From Chryseobacterium gleum (lineage in GTDB: Bacteria > Bacteroidota > Bacteroidia > UBA10329): a DNA stretch of 64,000 bases. This document shows, piece after piece, positions 34,805 through 43,270 of this stretch (the first letter of the stretch is position 1; every line of letters starts with the position of its first letter). A program made the position numbers and the translations under genes. The notes beneath the pieces are model-generated. The model worked only from the letters and a program-made list of their open reading frames with translations, was not told the origin of the DNA and ran no database searches. The stretch spans positions 54,491 through 118,490 of the forward strand of contig CAMDOM010000001.1 in the NCBI GenBank assembly GCA_945903645.1. The letters run 5' to 3'.

Positions 34805-36214
34805 TTATTGCTTCAACATCAATTTTACCACTTCAGGGCGGCCATTGGTGGCAATGTCGAGGGCATAAATACCGCTGGGTAGCGATGCAATGTCTATAGT
34901 GATGCGCTTATTGGGCATGGCTGCTGCAAGCATTTGCTGGCCTAGCATGTTTCGGATGGTGATGGTTCTACCGCTATGGGCAGGGGCTTCAATAGAAAGT
35001 TGCACCACGTTTTGGGCGGGGTTAGGCATCAGCATTGCGGTGTAGGCTGTCTGTTGGTCTGCTATCCCAGATGGAATACATGCTCCCGGTGTAGATTCTA
35101 AAACACCGCCAAATAGCGCTGCCACGCAGCTATTGTCGTAGGTAACGTTATCGCATCCACAAACGGGTTCGAATAACGGTGCATCGCAGCACAGGCTGGG
35201 CTGCACGCATATTAGGCTACTATCGATGCAGCCATCTGTGGCATATACCGAATCGCACCACGTATCGCTGCACTGGTCGCCCATATTGTCGAGGCCTTCT
35301 GCGGTAAGGCATACGTCATACCATCCCGGTTGGGCATAGGTGTGCATGGGGTTTTGTTGGAGGTTGCCGGGAGACCCATCGCCAAAATCCCATGAATAAG
35401 AAGTTATGGTAGTTACTGATTCGTTGGCAAAAGTGAAGGCCGTGCCTTCTTTGGAAGCGCTAAATCCTGCCACACACGCACCGCATACCCCCGAAGTATG
35501 GCTGGTAACTCCACCGGTAATTTCGGCTAAGCATGCGTTGCTGTAGGTGATGCCATCACAACCACACACGGGGTCGTACACTGCGAGGCAAAATACGGTT
35601 GGATCAATTTGGTTGGGGTCAACGCAGCCAACAGCTGGATATATCAGCATGAGGTCGTCTACGCGAAATTCGGTGGCTGCTGCTATGATGCCGCAACCGC
35701 CAAACACTTTGCCGCCAGTTATGGTGATGCGACATGAATCCCATGCTACAGCGTTTTGCGATAGCGGAATGGATTGCATGATGTATTCGGGTTGCGAGGT
35801 GGTGCTCTCCCAATAACCTTGATCAACTACAGCACCTTCGAGCAGTAACTCTACGAGGATACTGGCGGTGTCGTTATCTAAAGATTCGGGTCCGTTGATG
35901 CAGGGCGCAAAGCTAAGTTGGCACCAAAAATCGAGCTGCGTAGGGTGGGCACCCGTCACTTCAAACTTTGCGGTGGCATAGGGTTTTAGCACACCATTGC
36001 CATAGAAATTGGCTGCAAACGAGCCACTGTAGGCGTTGGCATCTTGCCGCACGATGTAGGGATCGTAGGGTGGCAGGGTCATGGGATAGCTGTTTGTAGT
36101 CCAATCGGTAAGTTGCGGAGCGCTACTCCAATTTTCCATACCGCTATTGGGTATTTGGGCAAATGCATTTGCCGTGAGGCATAAAAAAAGAAGAATTGAG
36201 CTGATAAATTTCAT
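34805..36214 (-). CDS. Secreted Kazal/PKD protein with T9SS sorting domain
   Basis: Signal peptide (MKFISSILLFLCLTANAFAQ), then a roughly 165-residue carbohydrate-binding-like N-terminal domain (IPNSGMENWSSAPQLTDW). A Kazal-type module (YDPVCGCDGITYSNACLAEI, with regular Cys) follows, then a PKD domain (SYSWDFGDGSPGNLQQNPMHTY), a second Kazal module (FEPVCGCDNVTYDNSCVAAL), and a type A T9SS tail (MLMPNPAQNVVQLSI... SLPSGIYALDIATNGRPEVV). Kazal modules in animals inhibit serine proteases. This protein is sent outside through the T9SS encoded here; target unknown. Confidence 0.9.
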   Translation of the reverse strand: MKFISSILLFLCLTANAFAQIPNSGMENWSSAPQLTDWTTNSYPMTLPPYDPYIVRQDANAYSGSFAANFYGNGVLKPYATAKFEVTGAHPTQLDFWCQLSFAPCINGPESLDNDTASILVELLLEGAVVDQGYWESTTSQPEYIMQSIPLSQNAVAWDSCRITITGGKVFGGCGIIAAATEFRVDDLMLIYPAVGCVDPNQIDPTVFCLAVYDPVCGCDGITYSNACLAEITGGVTSHTSGVCGACVAGFSASKEGTAFTFANESVTTITSYSWDFGDGSPGNLQQNPMHTYAQPGWYDVCLTAEGLDNMGDQCSDTWCDSVYATDGCIDSSLICVQPSLCCDAPLFEPVCGCDNVTYDNSCVAALFGGVLESTPGACIPSGIADQQTAYTAMLMPNPAQNVVQLSIEAPAHSGRTITIRNMLGQQMLAAAMPNKRITIDIASLPSGIYALDIATNGRPEVVKLMLKQ

Positions 36215-36350
36215 GGTGCGAGGGGTGGTTCAGAGTAATGACGCGAAAACTTAGTGTTGCGTTGCCTAAATGTTTCCTTGAATGGGTGATTTTAGTCGAG
36301 CATTGAACACTCCCTTCAAGGCCTCTAAATTCATCGGTTCTTTTTTCATG

Positions 36351-36381
36351 TGTCAAATTTTAGTGGTTAAAATTATTGACA
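36351..36381. repeat. Imperfect palindrome TGTCAA...TTGACA
   Basis: TGTCAAATTTTA and TTAAAATTATTGACA face each other around GTGG, in the divergent gap between the Kazal/PKD gene and the scramblase-like gene. It is operator-like in size and symmetry. A 12-bp direct repeat (ACACTCTCTTGC / ACACTCTCTCTT) follows at about 36392-36415. Confidence 0.45.
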
Positions 36382-36444
36382 CAGTTTATTGTACACTCTC
36401 TTGCACACTCTCTCTTCATTCCTTAACTTCATCATCACCAAAAA

Positions 36445-37032
36445 ATGAACTCCATCCTCAATCGCAATCTCTTCTTTGTAAAAGAACATACGGGCATCTT
36501 TAAGGCGGCCAACAACTTCGACATTTACGAACCCGGCACCCTCAATATTATTTTGCATTGCCGCGAAGAGAAGTTGGGCATCTTCACCAAGTTGTTTCGG
36601 TTCACCGATTACAAACGCATGACCCCCTTCGATGTGGAAGTAACCACTCCCGATGGGTTGCCCATCCTATCGGTAAAACGCGGGGTGTCTATCTTTCGCT
36701 CCACGGTTCAGGTGCTAGATGAGAATCAGCGGCTGGTGGGCATATTTCAGCAGCGGCTGCTTTCCATTGGCGGCAAGTTTGATGTGTTGGACCTCAACCA
36801 ACGTGTGCTATCCACCCTCAAGGGCCAATGGACTAGCTGGGATTTTAATTTCGAGAAAGATGGAGTACAACTTGCCCAAGTAAGCAAAAAATGGTCGGGC
36901 ATTGGCAAAGAACTTTTTACCTCAGCCGACAACTACATGCTCGAAATTAAAGACACCGTGCTTCCAAACGACCCCCTGCGGCCACTTATACTAGCCGCAG
37001 TGTTGTGCATAGACATGGTGCTAAAGGAGTGA
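36445..37032 (+). CDS. Phospholipid scramblase / LURP-one-like protein
   Basis: A 195-residue protein with the tubby-like scramblase/LOR fold pattern: NRNLFFVKEHTGIFKAANNFDIY, 'VEVTTPDGLPILSVKRGVSIFRSTVQVLDENQRLVGIF', 'KFDVLDLNQRVLSTLKGQW', 'FNFEKDGVQLAQVSKKWSGIGKELFTSADNYMLEI', and a short hydrophobic C-terminus (LRPLILAAVLCIDMVL). Bacterial members have no defined role. It is alone, divergent from the Kazal/PKD gene. Family assignment is by pattern, not search. Confidence 0.8.
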   Translation: MNSILNRNLFFVKEHTGIFKAANNFDIYEPGTLNIILHCREEKLGIFTKLFRFTDYKRMTPFDVEVTTPDGLPILSVKRGVSIFRSTVQVLDENQRLVGIFQQRLLSIGGKFDVLDLNQRVLSTLKGQWTSWDFNFEKDGVQLAQVSKKWSGIGKELFTSADNYMLEIKDTVLPNDPLRPLILAAVLCIDMVLKE

Positions 37033-37089
37033 TTGAGTTAGGTAATGGGTAAGTAGTACGTTTTACACAAGCGCCATTGCATGTCCAAT

Positions 37090-37130
37090 TTCAGAATTCC
37101 ATTCCGCTAAAATTCAGAATTCAGAATTCT
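37090..37130. repeat. Short TTCAGAATTC repeats upstream of TonB-dependent receptor
   Basis: TTCAGAATT occurs at 37090 and again in a tight pair from 37112 (ATTCAGAATTCAGAATTCT), each palindromic around GAATTC. Such AT-rich intergenic repeats are common in Bacteroidota; function unknown. Confidence 0.5.
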
Positions 37131-37182
37131 ATATTCTCTACGCCCATTGAATAGGTTATTTTTACGCCCCAAATCATAGCCC

Positions 37183-39498
37183 ATGAGAATAGTTTTACGC
37201 ATCGCCTTTATGTTAGCAGTGCTGTGCGCCACGGTAGTCGCCTCGCAAGCCCAGCAAGGCAAGATCAAAGGTTTTGTGTACGATAAAGCCACGGGCGAGC
37301 CAGTGCTCTTCACTTCTGTTTACCTTAAAGGAACTAGTTTGGGAGCCGCCACCGATGTAAATGGCTATTATCTCATCTCGAATATACCACCAGGCGATTA
37401 TCAATTGATGGTGACCTATTTGGGATACGACACGGTCAAGGTGGCTGTTTCGTTAGCTGCAAAGGCATTGGTAGCACAAAACCTATTCTTAGAAAAGTCA
37501 AGTGTAAAGCTCAATGAGGTTCAAATTAGTGCCGACAGGGAGGAGGCTACTACCGAAGTTCGCACTTCGGTCACCAAGCTCACTCCAAAGGAAATGAAGC
37601 AGTTGCCCAACGTTAGTGGCGAAAGCGATTTGGCACAGGTGCTTCAGGTGCAGCCAGGCGTTGTTTTTACTGGCGACCAAGGCGGTCAACTCTACATTCG
37701 TGGAGGTTCTCCTATTCAAAATAAAGTGTTGTTGGATGGTATGATTGTCTACAATCCGTTTCACAGCATAGGATTTTTCTCGGTATTCGATACCGATATT
37801 ATCAAAACTGCCGACATCTACACAGGAGGGTTCAATGCCGAATATGGCGATCGTATTTCGTCCATCATGGACATTAAAACCCGTGATGGAAATAGGAAAA
37901 GCTTCAGTGGAAAGCTCTCTGTCAATCCTTTTGGAGCCAACGTATTGCTCGAAGGTCCGATTTTGAAGATGAAAGAAGGCAGAGGAGGTAGCCTGTCGTA
38001 TTTGGTATCTGCCAAAACATCCTATCTCGAACAGACATCCAAATTGCTGTATTCCTATGCTGGCGAAGATGGGCTGCCGTTCAATTTTACGGACGTTTTT
38101 GCCAAACTATCGTTCAATAGTACAGCTGGCAGTAAGGTGAATTTATTTGGATTTAGCTTCAATGATAATGTGAAATTTCGCTCGGTGTCAGACTACCGTT
38201 GGAATTCCTACGGTGTGGGGGCCAATGTGATAATTGTGCCGCAGGGTTCATCAGTGTTGTTGGAGCCTTTTTTTAACTATTCCAACTATCGCATCGAGCT
38301 TTCAGAAACCAACCAACCCTCAAGGTTTAGCCAAATTGGAGGATTCACCGGTGGAATGAACTTCACCTATTTCTTGGGTAAGAATGAGTTGAAGTTTGGC
38401 CCGTTCTTGCAAGGATTTCAAACCGCTTATGAGTTTACAAACTCCGTGGGAGCGCGTATCGGTGGCGATGAAACCTACAATACCACCGACTTTGGCGCGT
38501 ATGCCAAGTTTAAATGGAACATAAAGAGCAAGTTGCTTATCGAGCCTAGTTTCCGCCTGCACTACTATGCTTCCCTTGGTGTAGCATCGCCCGAACCTCG
38601 CTTGGGCATTAAATGGAACGTGACCAAATGGATGCGGGTGAAATATGCTTTTGGCCTTTTTGCGCAGAATCTTATTAGCGCCAACTCCGACCGCGATGTG
38701 GTCAATTTGTTCTACGGATTCCTCACTGCTCCAGAAAATTTGCCCAAAGAATTTGATGGCAAAGAGGTGTCGAATCCCTTGCAGAAAGCCATGCATAATA
38801 TAGTGGGTATCGAGATTGACTTGGGCAAGCGCCTCACATTCCAAGTAGAGGGCTACATCAAACAGTTTACTCAATTGTCTAACGTAAACCGCAATAAACT
38901 TTATCCAGAGTCCAATACCGACCCGACCATTCCCGAAACCCTCAAACGCGATTACATTATCGAAACGGGTAATGCCATGGGTATCGACTTTGTGTTCAAA
39001 TACAGCTACAAGCGCTTGTATTTGTGGGCCGTGTATTCTCTGGGGGTGGTTACGCGTAATGATGGTATTCAAGAATATTATCCTTCTTTCGACCGTAGGC
39101 ACAACGTCAATTTGGTGGCAGCCTACACCTTCGGCAAAAATCTAAACTGGGAAGCTAGTGTGCGTTGGAATCTAGGCTCGGGATTTCCGTTTACCCAAAC
39201 CGCTGGGTTCTATGAAAATCAGCAGTTTGACAATGGTATTGGCACCGATTACACCACCCAGAATGGAAGTCTTGGTGTGCAATATGGCGAATTGAACAAA
39301 GGGCGCTTGCCATTCTACCACCGCCTAGACCTTTCTGTGAAACGTGATTTCGAAATCGGGAAAACAGTCTTGGGCGCAGTTATTGGCATCACGAATGTTT
39401 ATAACCGCGAAAACATTTTCTACATAGACCGTGTAAGTTACGACATCGTGAAACAGCTACCGATACTTCCAAGTTTGGGCGTTTCGTGGAGGTGGTAA
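37183..39498 (+). CDS. TonB-dependent receptor with carboxypeptidase-regulatory-like N-domain
   Basis: Signal peptide (MRIVLRIAFMLAVLCATVVASQAQ), a CarboxypepD_reg-like domain (GKIKGFVYDKATGEPVLFTS... YQLMVTYLGYDTVKV), a plug (LAQVLQVQPGVVFTGDQGGQ, LYIRGGSPIQNKVLLDGMI) and a 22-strand barrel to the end (PILPSLGVSWRW). 771 residues. It imports an unknown ligand through the outer membrane using TonB energy. There is no SusD partner, so it is not a typical glycan-use pair. Flanked by AT-rich repeats on both sides. Confidence 0.93.
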   Translation: MRIVLRIAFMLAVLCATVVASQAQQGKIKGFVYDKATGEPVLFTSVYLKGTSLGAATDVNGYYLISNIPPGDYQLMVTYLGYDTVKVAVSLAAKALVAQNLFLEKSSVKLNEVQISADREEATTEVRTSVTKLTPKEMKQLPNVSGESDLAQVLQVQPGVVFTGDQGGQLYIRGGSPIQNKVLLDGMIVYNPFHSIGFFSVFDTDIIKTADIYTGGFNAEYGDRISSIMDIKTRDGNRKSFSGKLSVNPFGANVLLEGPILKMKEGRGGSLSYLVSAKTSYLEQTSKLLYSYAGEDGLPFNFTDVFAKLSFNSTAGSKVNLFGFSFNDNVKFRSVSDYRWNSYGVGANVIIVPQGSSVLLEPFFNYSNYRIELSETNQPSRFSQIGGFTGGMNFTYFLGKNELKFGPFLQGFQTAYEFTNSVGARIGGDETYNTTDFGAYAKFKWNIKSKLLIEPSFRLHYYASLGVASPEPRLGIKWNVTKWMRVKYAFGLFAQNLISANSDRDVVNLFYGFLTAPENLPKEFDGKEVSNPLQKAMHNIVGIEIDLGKRLTFQVEGYIKQFTQLSNVNRNKLYPESNTDPTIPETLKRDYIIETGNAMGIDFVFKYSYKRLYLWAVYSLGVVTRNDGIQEYYPSFDRRHNVNLVAAYTFGKNLNWEASVRWNLGSGFPFTQTAGFYENQQFDNGIGTDYTTQNGSLGVQYGELNKGRLPFYHRLDLSVKRDFEIGKTVLGAVIGITNVYNRENIFYIDRVSYDIVKQLPILPSLGVSWRW

Positions 39499-39523
39499 TC
39501 CGTTAATTACGACTGATGAATTT

Positions 39524-39601
39524 TGAATTACGAATGGTACTAGGATATCTAACGCAAGCTTTATGTTTACGGTTAATTCGTAATTCAGCATTCGTAATTC
39601 A
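39524..39601. repeat. 13-bp inverted repeat downstream of TonB-dependent receptor
   Basis: TGAATTACGAATG at 39524-39536 and CATTCGTAATTCA at 39589-39601 are perfect inverted copies, with another GTTAATTCGTAATTC copy between them. They could form a hairpin after the receptor gene, or belong to a dispersed intergenic repeat. Confidence 0.55.
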
Positions 39602-39613
39602 TCATTAATTAAA

Positions 39614-40258
39614 GTGGATTTTTTCCCTCAAGCCATAAACGATTACGCAGAAGCATTTACCCGAGAAGAGGGCGAAGTGCTTACTCAGTTAAATCGCGAA
39701 ACATGGGCCAAGGTGCTTACTCCACGCATGCTTTCTGGTCATATACAAGGGCAAACCCTGCGCTTATTTTCCCTTATGGCGCGGCCAAAGTATATTTTGG
39801 AGATTGGAACCTACACGGGCTATTCGGCCATTTGCCTTGCCGATGGATTGACGCAAGGAGGCAAACTTTTTACCATCGATATCAATGCCGAATTGCACGA
39901 TATGGTGCAGCGCTACATTAAGATGGCAGGAAAAGAACGGGAAATTGAGGCATTGGTAGGCAATGCAATGGAAGTTATTCCTACCATAGATGTGAAATTT
40001 GATATGGTGTTTATTGATGCCGATAAGGAAAACTATTCCAACTATTTCGACTTGGTGTTCGAACAACTGAACACTGGGGCGTTCATCATTGCCGATAATG
40101 TGTTGTGGAGTGGCAAGGTGGTTTTGCCCGATGCCGAATTGGATAAAGAAACCATCGCACTCAAAGACTTTGCGCGGAAGTTAAAAGCCGACCCGCGTGT
40201 AGAAACCGTGCTATTACCTATTCGTGATGGGTTGCTGGTAGCAAGAAAAGTAGGGTGA
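39614..40258 (+). CDS. SAM-dependent O-methyltransferase (CCoAOMT-like)
   Basis: The SAM site is ILEIGTYTGYSAICLADGL, with TIDIN and MVFIDADKENYSNYFD giving the metal/acidic motif of the cation-dependent caffeoyl-CoA O-methyltransferase family, and ADNVLWSGKV following. 214 residues, GTG start. Substrate cannot be told; such genes are widespread in Bacteroidota. It converges on mqnD with a 4-bp gap. Confidence 0.93.
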   Translation: MDFFPQAINDYAEAFTREEGEVLTQLNRETWAKVLTPRMLSGHIQGQTLRLFSLMARPKYILEIGTYTGYSAICLADGLTQGGKLFTIDINAELHDMVQRYIKMAGKEREIEALVGNAMEVIPTIDVKFDMVFIDADKENYSNYFDLVFEQLNTGAFIIADNVLWSGKVVLPDAELDKETIALKDFARKLKADPRVETVLLPIRDGLLVARKVG

Positions 40259-40262
40259 AAGC

Positions 40263-41093
40263 CTAAAGAAATATTGCCCCTTCCACTTTTGGAAAGTTCG
40301 GGATTTTAGCACCAACTTCATACATGTGGTGCACTGCCAATCGGCCCTTCTCACCAAGATTTACTGAATAATCGTTTACGTATAAGGCAATATGTTTTCG
40401 CATCACATCCTCACTCATTTCTTGCGCATACTGGCAGGTGTACGGCATAGAATCGTTGGGATGTGTAAAGGCATACTCCACACTTCTGCGCAGCACACGG
40501 TCAATTTTCAACCGATTTTCGGGACTTAACCTTCTATGCACCGCTATTCCTCCTAATGGAATTGGGAAACCCGTTTTCTGCTCCCAATACTCCCCCAAAT
40601 CCACGATTTTATGAAAACCGCGTTCGGCATAGGTAAAGCGATTCTCGTGAATGATTACTCCCGCATCTACTTCTCCCTTAGCAACCGCGTTTTCAATTGC
40701 TGAAAACAGTATTTCTTGTTTATTCACGGCAAGCGGAAAAGCATAGCTTATTAAGAAATTTGCCGTAGTATGCTTGCCGGGAATTGCTATACGAAGAGCA
40801 TCTAATTCATTGGGTTGAATGTAGCGCTTTGAGATGAGCAATGGCCCACAGTTGGTGCCGAGTGCGCTGCCACTATTAAGCAATTGATACCGCTCGAACA
40901 CGTAGGCATAAGCATGAAAGCTCAATTTGGTAACCTGCAAGGCATTGGTCATCGCCAACCGATTTAGCTCTTCCACATCGGCCATGGTCACCTTAAATGT
41001 GAGTCCTTCGGTATCAATGCGACCGTGTACCATCGCATCAAAAATGAAGGTGTCGTTGGGACAAGGCGAAAAACCAAGTTCAATTTCCATCAT
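40263..41093 (-). CDS. mqnD: 1,4-dihydroxy-6-naphthoate synthase
   Basis: Makes 1,4-dihydroxy-6-naphthoate from cyclic dehypoxanthine futalosine in the futalosine menaquinone pathway. The periplasmic-binding-like fold shows IELGFSPCPNDTFIFDAMVH, ELNRLAMTNALQVTKLSFHA, 'LLISKR', and DAGVIIHENRFTYAERGFH with the catalytic-region His. 276 residues, full length. It starts 14 bp inside the end of mqnB, so the two are coupled. Confidence 0.95.
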   Translation of the reverse strand: MMEIELGFSPCPNDTFIFDAMVHGRIDTEGLTFKVTMADVEELNRLAMTNALQVTKLSFHAYAYVFERYQLLNSGSALGTNCGPLLISKRYIQPNELDALRIAIPGKHTTANFLISYAFPLAVNKQEILFSAIENAVAKGEVDAGVIIHENRFTYAERGFHKIVDLGEYWEQKTGFPIPLGGIAVHRRLSPENRLKIDRVLRRSVEYAFTHPNDSMPYTCQYAQEMSEDVMRKHIALYVNDYSVNLGEKGRLAVHHMYEVGAKIPNFPKVEGAIFL

Positions 41094-41721
41094 TCATGTT
41101 TTGAAGCACAAGTAGCATGCTGTTGGTTAGGTTTTGTAATGCCAATGGAATGTTCCAAAGGTCTTTGTTTCGGGGCTCTACACGATTTGAAATAGTGCGT
41201 ATTTGTATGGAAGGCACCTCGAAATGGCGACAAACTTTGAAGAATGCGGCACCTTCCATGCTTTCCAATTGAGGATTCCATAGTTCAACGGCTTTTTGGA
41301 TACTGAGGCTATTCCCATGCGCCAAGTTTACAGTGATTGCAATCGCTTTAGGGAAAATGGGTTTGGTATAAGTGGCTTTAAACACCGCATCTTCAATTGC
41401 ACACAACCCAATTTGTTCGGCTGAAAGAAACGTATCACTGTCCTCAGCACCAAAGTAGGCAATACGGTCTGTATGCACTTGCACCGTGTCTCCAATCGCG
41501 ATAGAAGCATCAAAACTACCAGCAATCCCCATGTTTATTGCGATGCTTGGGCAGTCTGTGGCAAATTGTTGGGTAAGCTGCATTGCGGTGTTCACCATGC
41601 CAACACCTGTTACAATCCACATAATCTCTAAGTTCGAAAATGATGCAGCTTCGCAATGGTTGCGCAAACTATCCAGTTCCATTGATGTGGCTGCTACCAC
41701 GGCAATTTTCTTCCTCGTCAT
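41080..41721 (-). CDS. mqnB: Futalosine hydrolase
   Basis: A nucleosidase of the PNP/MTAN fold that removes hypoxanthine from futalosine. Motifs: KIAVVAATSMELDSL, IVTGVGMVNTAMQLTQ, AINMGIAGSFDASIAIGD, and QLESMEGAAFFKVCRHFEVP with the purine/ribose-binding MEG. 213 residues. Paired with mqnD it shows that this organism makes menaquinone by the futalosine route; mqnA and mqnC are elsewhere. Confidence 0.93.
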   Translation of the reverse strand: MTRKKIAVVAATSMELDSLRNHCEAASFSNLEIMWIVTGVGMVNTAMQLTQQFATDCPSIAINMGIAGSFDASIAIGDTVQVHTDRIAYFGAEDSDTFLSAEQIGLCAIEDAVFKATYTKPIFPKAIAITVNLAHGNSLSIQKAVELWNPQLESMEGAAFFKVCRHFEVPSIQIRTISNRVEPRNKDLWNIPLALQNLTNSMLLVLQNMNDGN

Positions 41722-41827
41722 TGGCGTTTCGAAAGTAGCAATCCTTCAAGGTTTATAGGCATTTAAAGGATGGATTTTTACAGGTATTTCCGGACTTTTT
41801 TCGGAGCCGTAATTCCAATTATTCGTC

Positions 41828-41858
41828 TTGGCAAACCTTCTTAGTCAGAGTATATTTG
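41828..41858 (+). promoter_or_regulatory. Bacteroidota-type promoter for second PTPS gene
   Basis: TTG at 41828-41830 is followed after 20 bp by TATATTTG at 41851-41858, an exact TAnnTTTG. The ATG is 27 bp downstream. It probably also drives fabD. Confidence 0.65.
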
Positions 41859-41884
41859 CACCCCTTTTTGAGACCTAGACACGG

Positions 41885-42298
41885 ATGATTTTTATTACAC
41901 GTAGGGAACGTTTTAATGCCGCACACAAACTCTATAATGAGGCGTGGTCGGCAGAAAAGAATGCTGAAGTATTTGGTAAATGCGCAAATACTAATTGGCA
42001 TGGTCACAACTTCGATTTGATTGTTACGGTGAAAGGAGAAGTGAATCCCGATACTGGATTTGTGGTCAATCTCAAAGATTTGAGCACCTTGTTGCGTGCG
42101 TGCATCATTGACCGCGTAGATCATTGCAATCTGAACTTGGATGTTGATTTCATGCAGGGAATTTTGCCCAGTACTGAGAATTTGGCCATTGCAGTTTGGA
42201 ATCAGTTGGATGCTGAAATTGAATCTATGGGTGCAACGTTACATTGCATCAAGTTGGTTGAAACGGAGAACAATTACGTAGAATATTACGGAGGTTAG
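41885..42298 (+). CDS. 6-pyruvoyl-tetrahydropterin synthase / QueD family (paralogue 2)
   Basis: A 137-residue homologue of the gene at 3935. Zinc ligands are H14 and H39/H41, the catalytic Cys is C33 (FGKCANTNWHGHN), with VDHCNLN and a late Glu in VETENNYVEYY. All key residues are kept. It is driven by its own promoter and followed by fabD, away from other pterin genes. One of the two copies probably serves queuosine (QueD) and the other pterin cofactor; which is which is not decidable here. Confidence 0.88.
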   Translation: MIFITRRERFNAAHKLYNEAWSAEKNAEVFGKCANTNWHGHNFDLIVTVKGEVNPDTGFVVNLKDLSTLLRACIIDRVDHCNLNLDVDFMQGILPSTENLAIAVWNQLDAEIESMGATLHCIKLVETENNYVEYYGG

Positions 42299-42336
42299 TA
42301 AGTTATGCAGCTTCTAAAAACAAAATGTATTAAAGT

Positions 42337-43212
42337 ATGAAGGCATATATTTTTCCCGGCCAAGGCGCCCAATTTACGGGTATGGGCAAAGGGATTTACG
42401 ATAGTTCGGTTGAGGCAAAAGCGTTATTTGAAAAGGCGAATTCGCTATTGGGATTTCGGATTACCGATATTATGTTTGAAGGAACGGAGGAGGATTTGCG
42501 TCAAACCAAAGTGACTCAACCCGCAGTGTTTTTGCATTCTGTGGTTAGTGCGCTAACGCTGGAAAATTTTCAGCCAGATATGGTTGCAGGTCATTCGTTG
42601 GGCGAGTTGTCGGCATTGGTGGCCAACAAAACCATAAGCTTTGAAGATGGACTTAAGCTGGTGGCCGAAAGAGCGCTTGCTATGCAGGCCGCTTGCGAAT
42701 TGCAGTCTTCAACTATGGCCGCGATTCTTGGTGTAGAAGATGAAGTAGTAGAACGTGTTTGTCGCACTATTGATGACGTGGTAGTTCCGGCAAACTACAA
42801 TTGCCCTGGCCAATTAGTGATTTCGGGAACGATTGAAGGCGTTGAAAAAGCCTGTTTGCTCTTAGAGGAAGAGGGTGCAATGCGCACTATTCGACTCAGT
42901 GTTGGTGGTGCGTTTCATTCTCCATTGATGCAACCGGCCAAGGAGAGGCTGGAAAACGCGATACACGCCACCAAGTTTTCCAAACCAATTTGTCCAGTTT
43001 ATCAGAATATCACGGGGCAAGCGGTGAGCAACCCAGATATTATTCAAGCCAATTTGATTGCACAATTGACTGCCCCTGTAAAATGGACCCAAACTATGAA
43101 TCAGATGATTCAAAACGGTGCAACTTCATTCATCGAAGTTGGGCCTGGTAAAGTACTTAGCGGTCTGTTGAAGAAAATTAACCGCCAGATGGTGGTGTCA
43201 TCTGTGGGTTAA
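42337..43212 (+). CDS. fabD: Malonyl-CoA:ACP transacylase
   Basis: Loads malonyl groups on ACP for fatty acid synthesis. Motifs: YIFPGQGAQFTGMG, the nucleophile in VAGHSLGELSALV, the Arg region (LVAERALAMQ), the His region SVGGAFHSPLM, and 'QNITGQAV'. 291 residues, full length. It follows the PTPS paralogue by 38 bp and converges on the epimerase gene. Confidence 0.97.
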   Translation: MKAYIFPGQGAQFTGMGKGIYDSSVEAKALFEKANSLLGFRITDIMFEGTEEDLRQTKVTQPAVFLHSVVSALTLENFQPDMVAGHSLGELSALVANKTISFEDGLKLVAERALAMQAACELQSSTMAAILGVEDEVVERVCRTIDDVVVPANYNCPGQLVISGTIEGVEKACLLLEEEGAMRTIRLSVGGAFHSPLMQPAKERLENAIHATKFSKPICPVYQNITGQAVSNPDIIQANLIAQLTAPVKWTQTMNQMIQNGATSFIEVGPGKVLSGLLKKINRQMVVSSVG

Positions 43213-43270
43213 AATCACGGTTTCTTAAGGAATCAAAAGGCAATAATCAGATATTTGAGGGAATACGCGG

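Noticed and set aside
37033-37182. Cobalamin riboswitch before the TonB-dependent receptor
   Set aside because: Only 150 bp of AT-rich repeat sequence and no B12-box-like conserved stretch.
38320-39102. 260-residue minus-strand ORF
   Set aside because: Antisense to the TonB-dependent receptor; no motif, and the plus-strand protein is clearly real.
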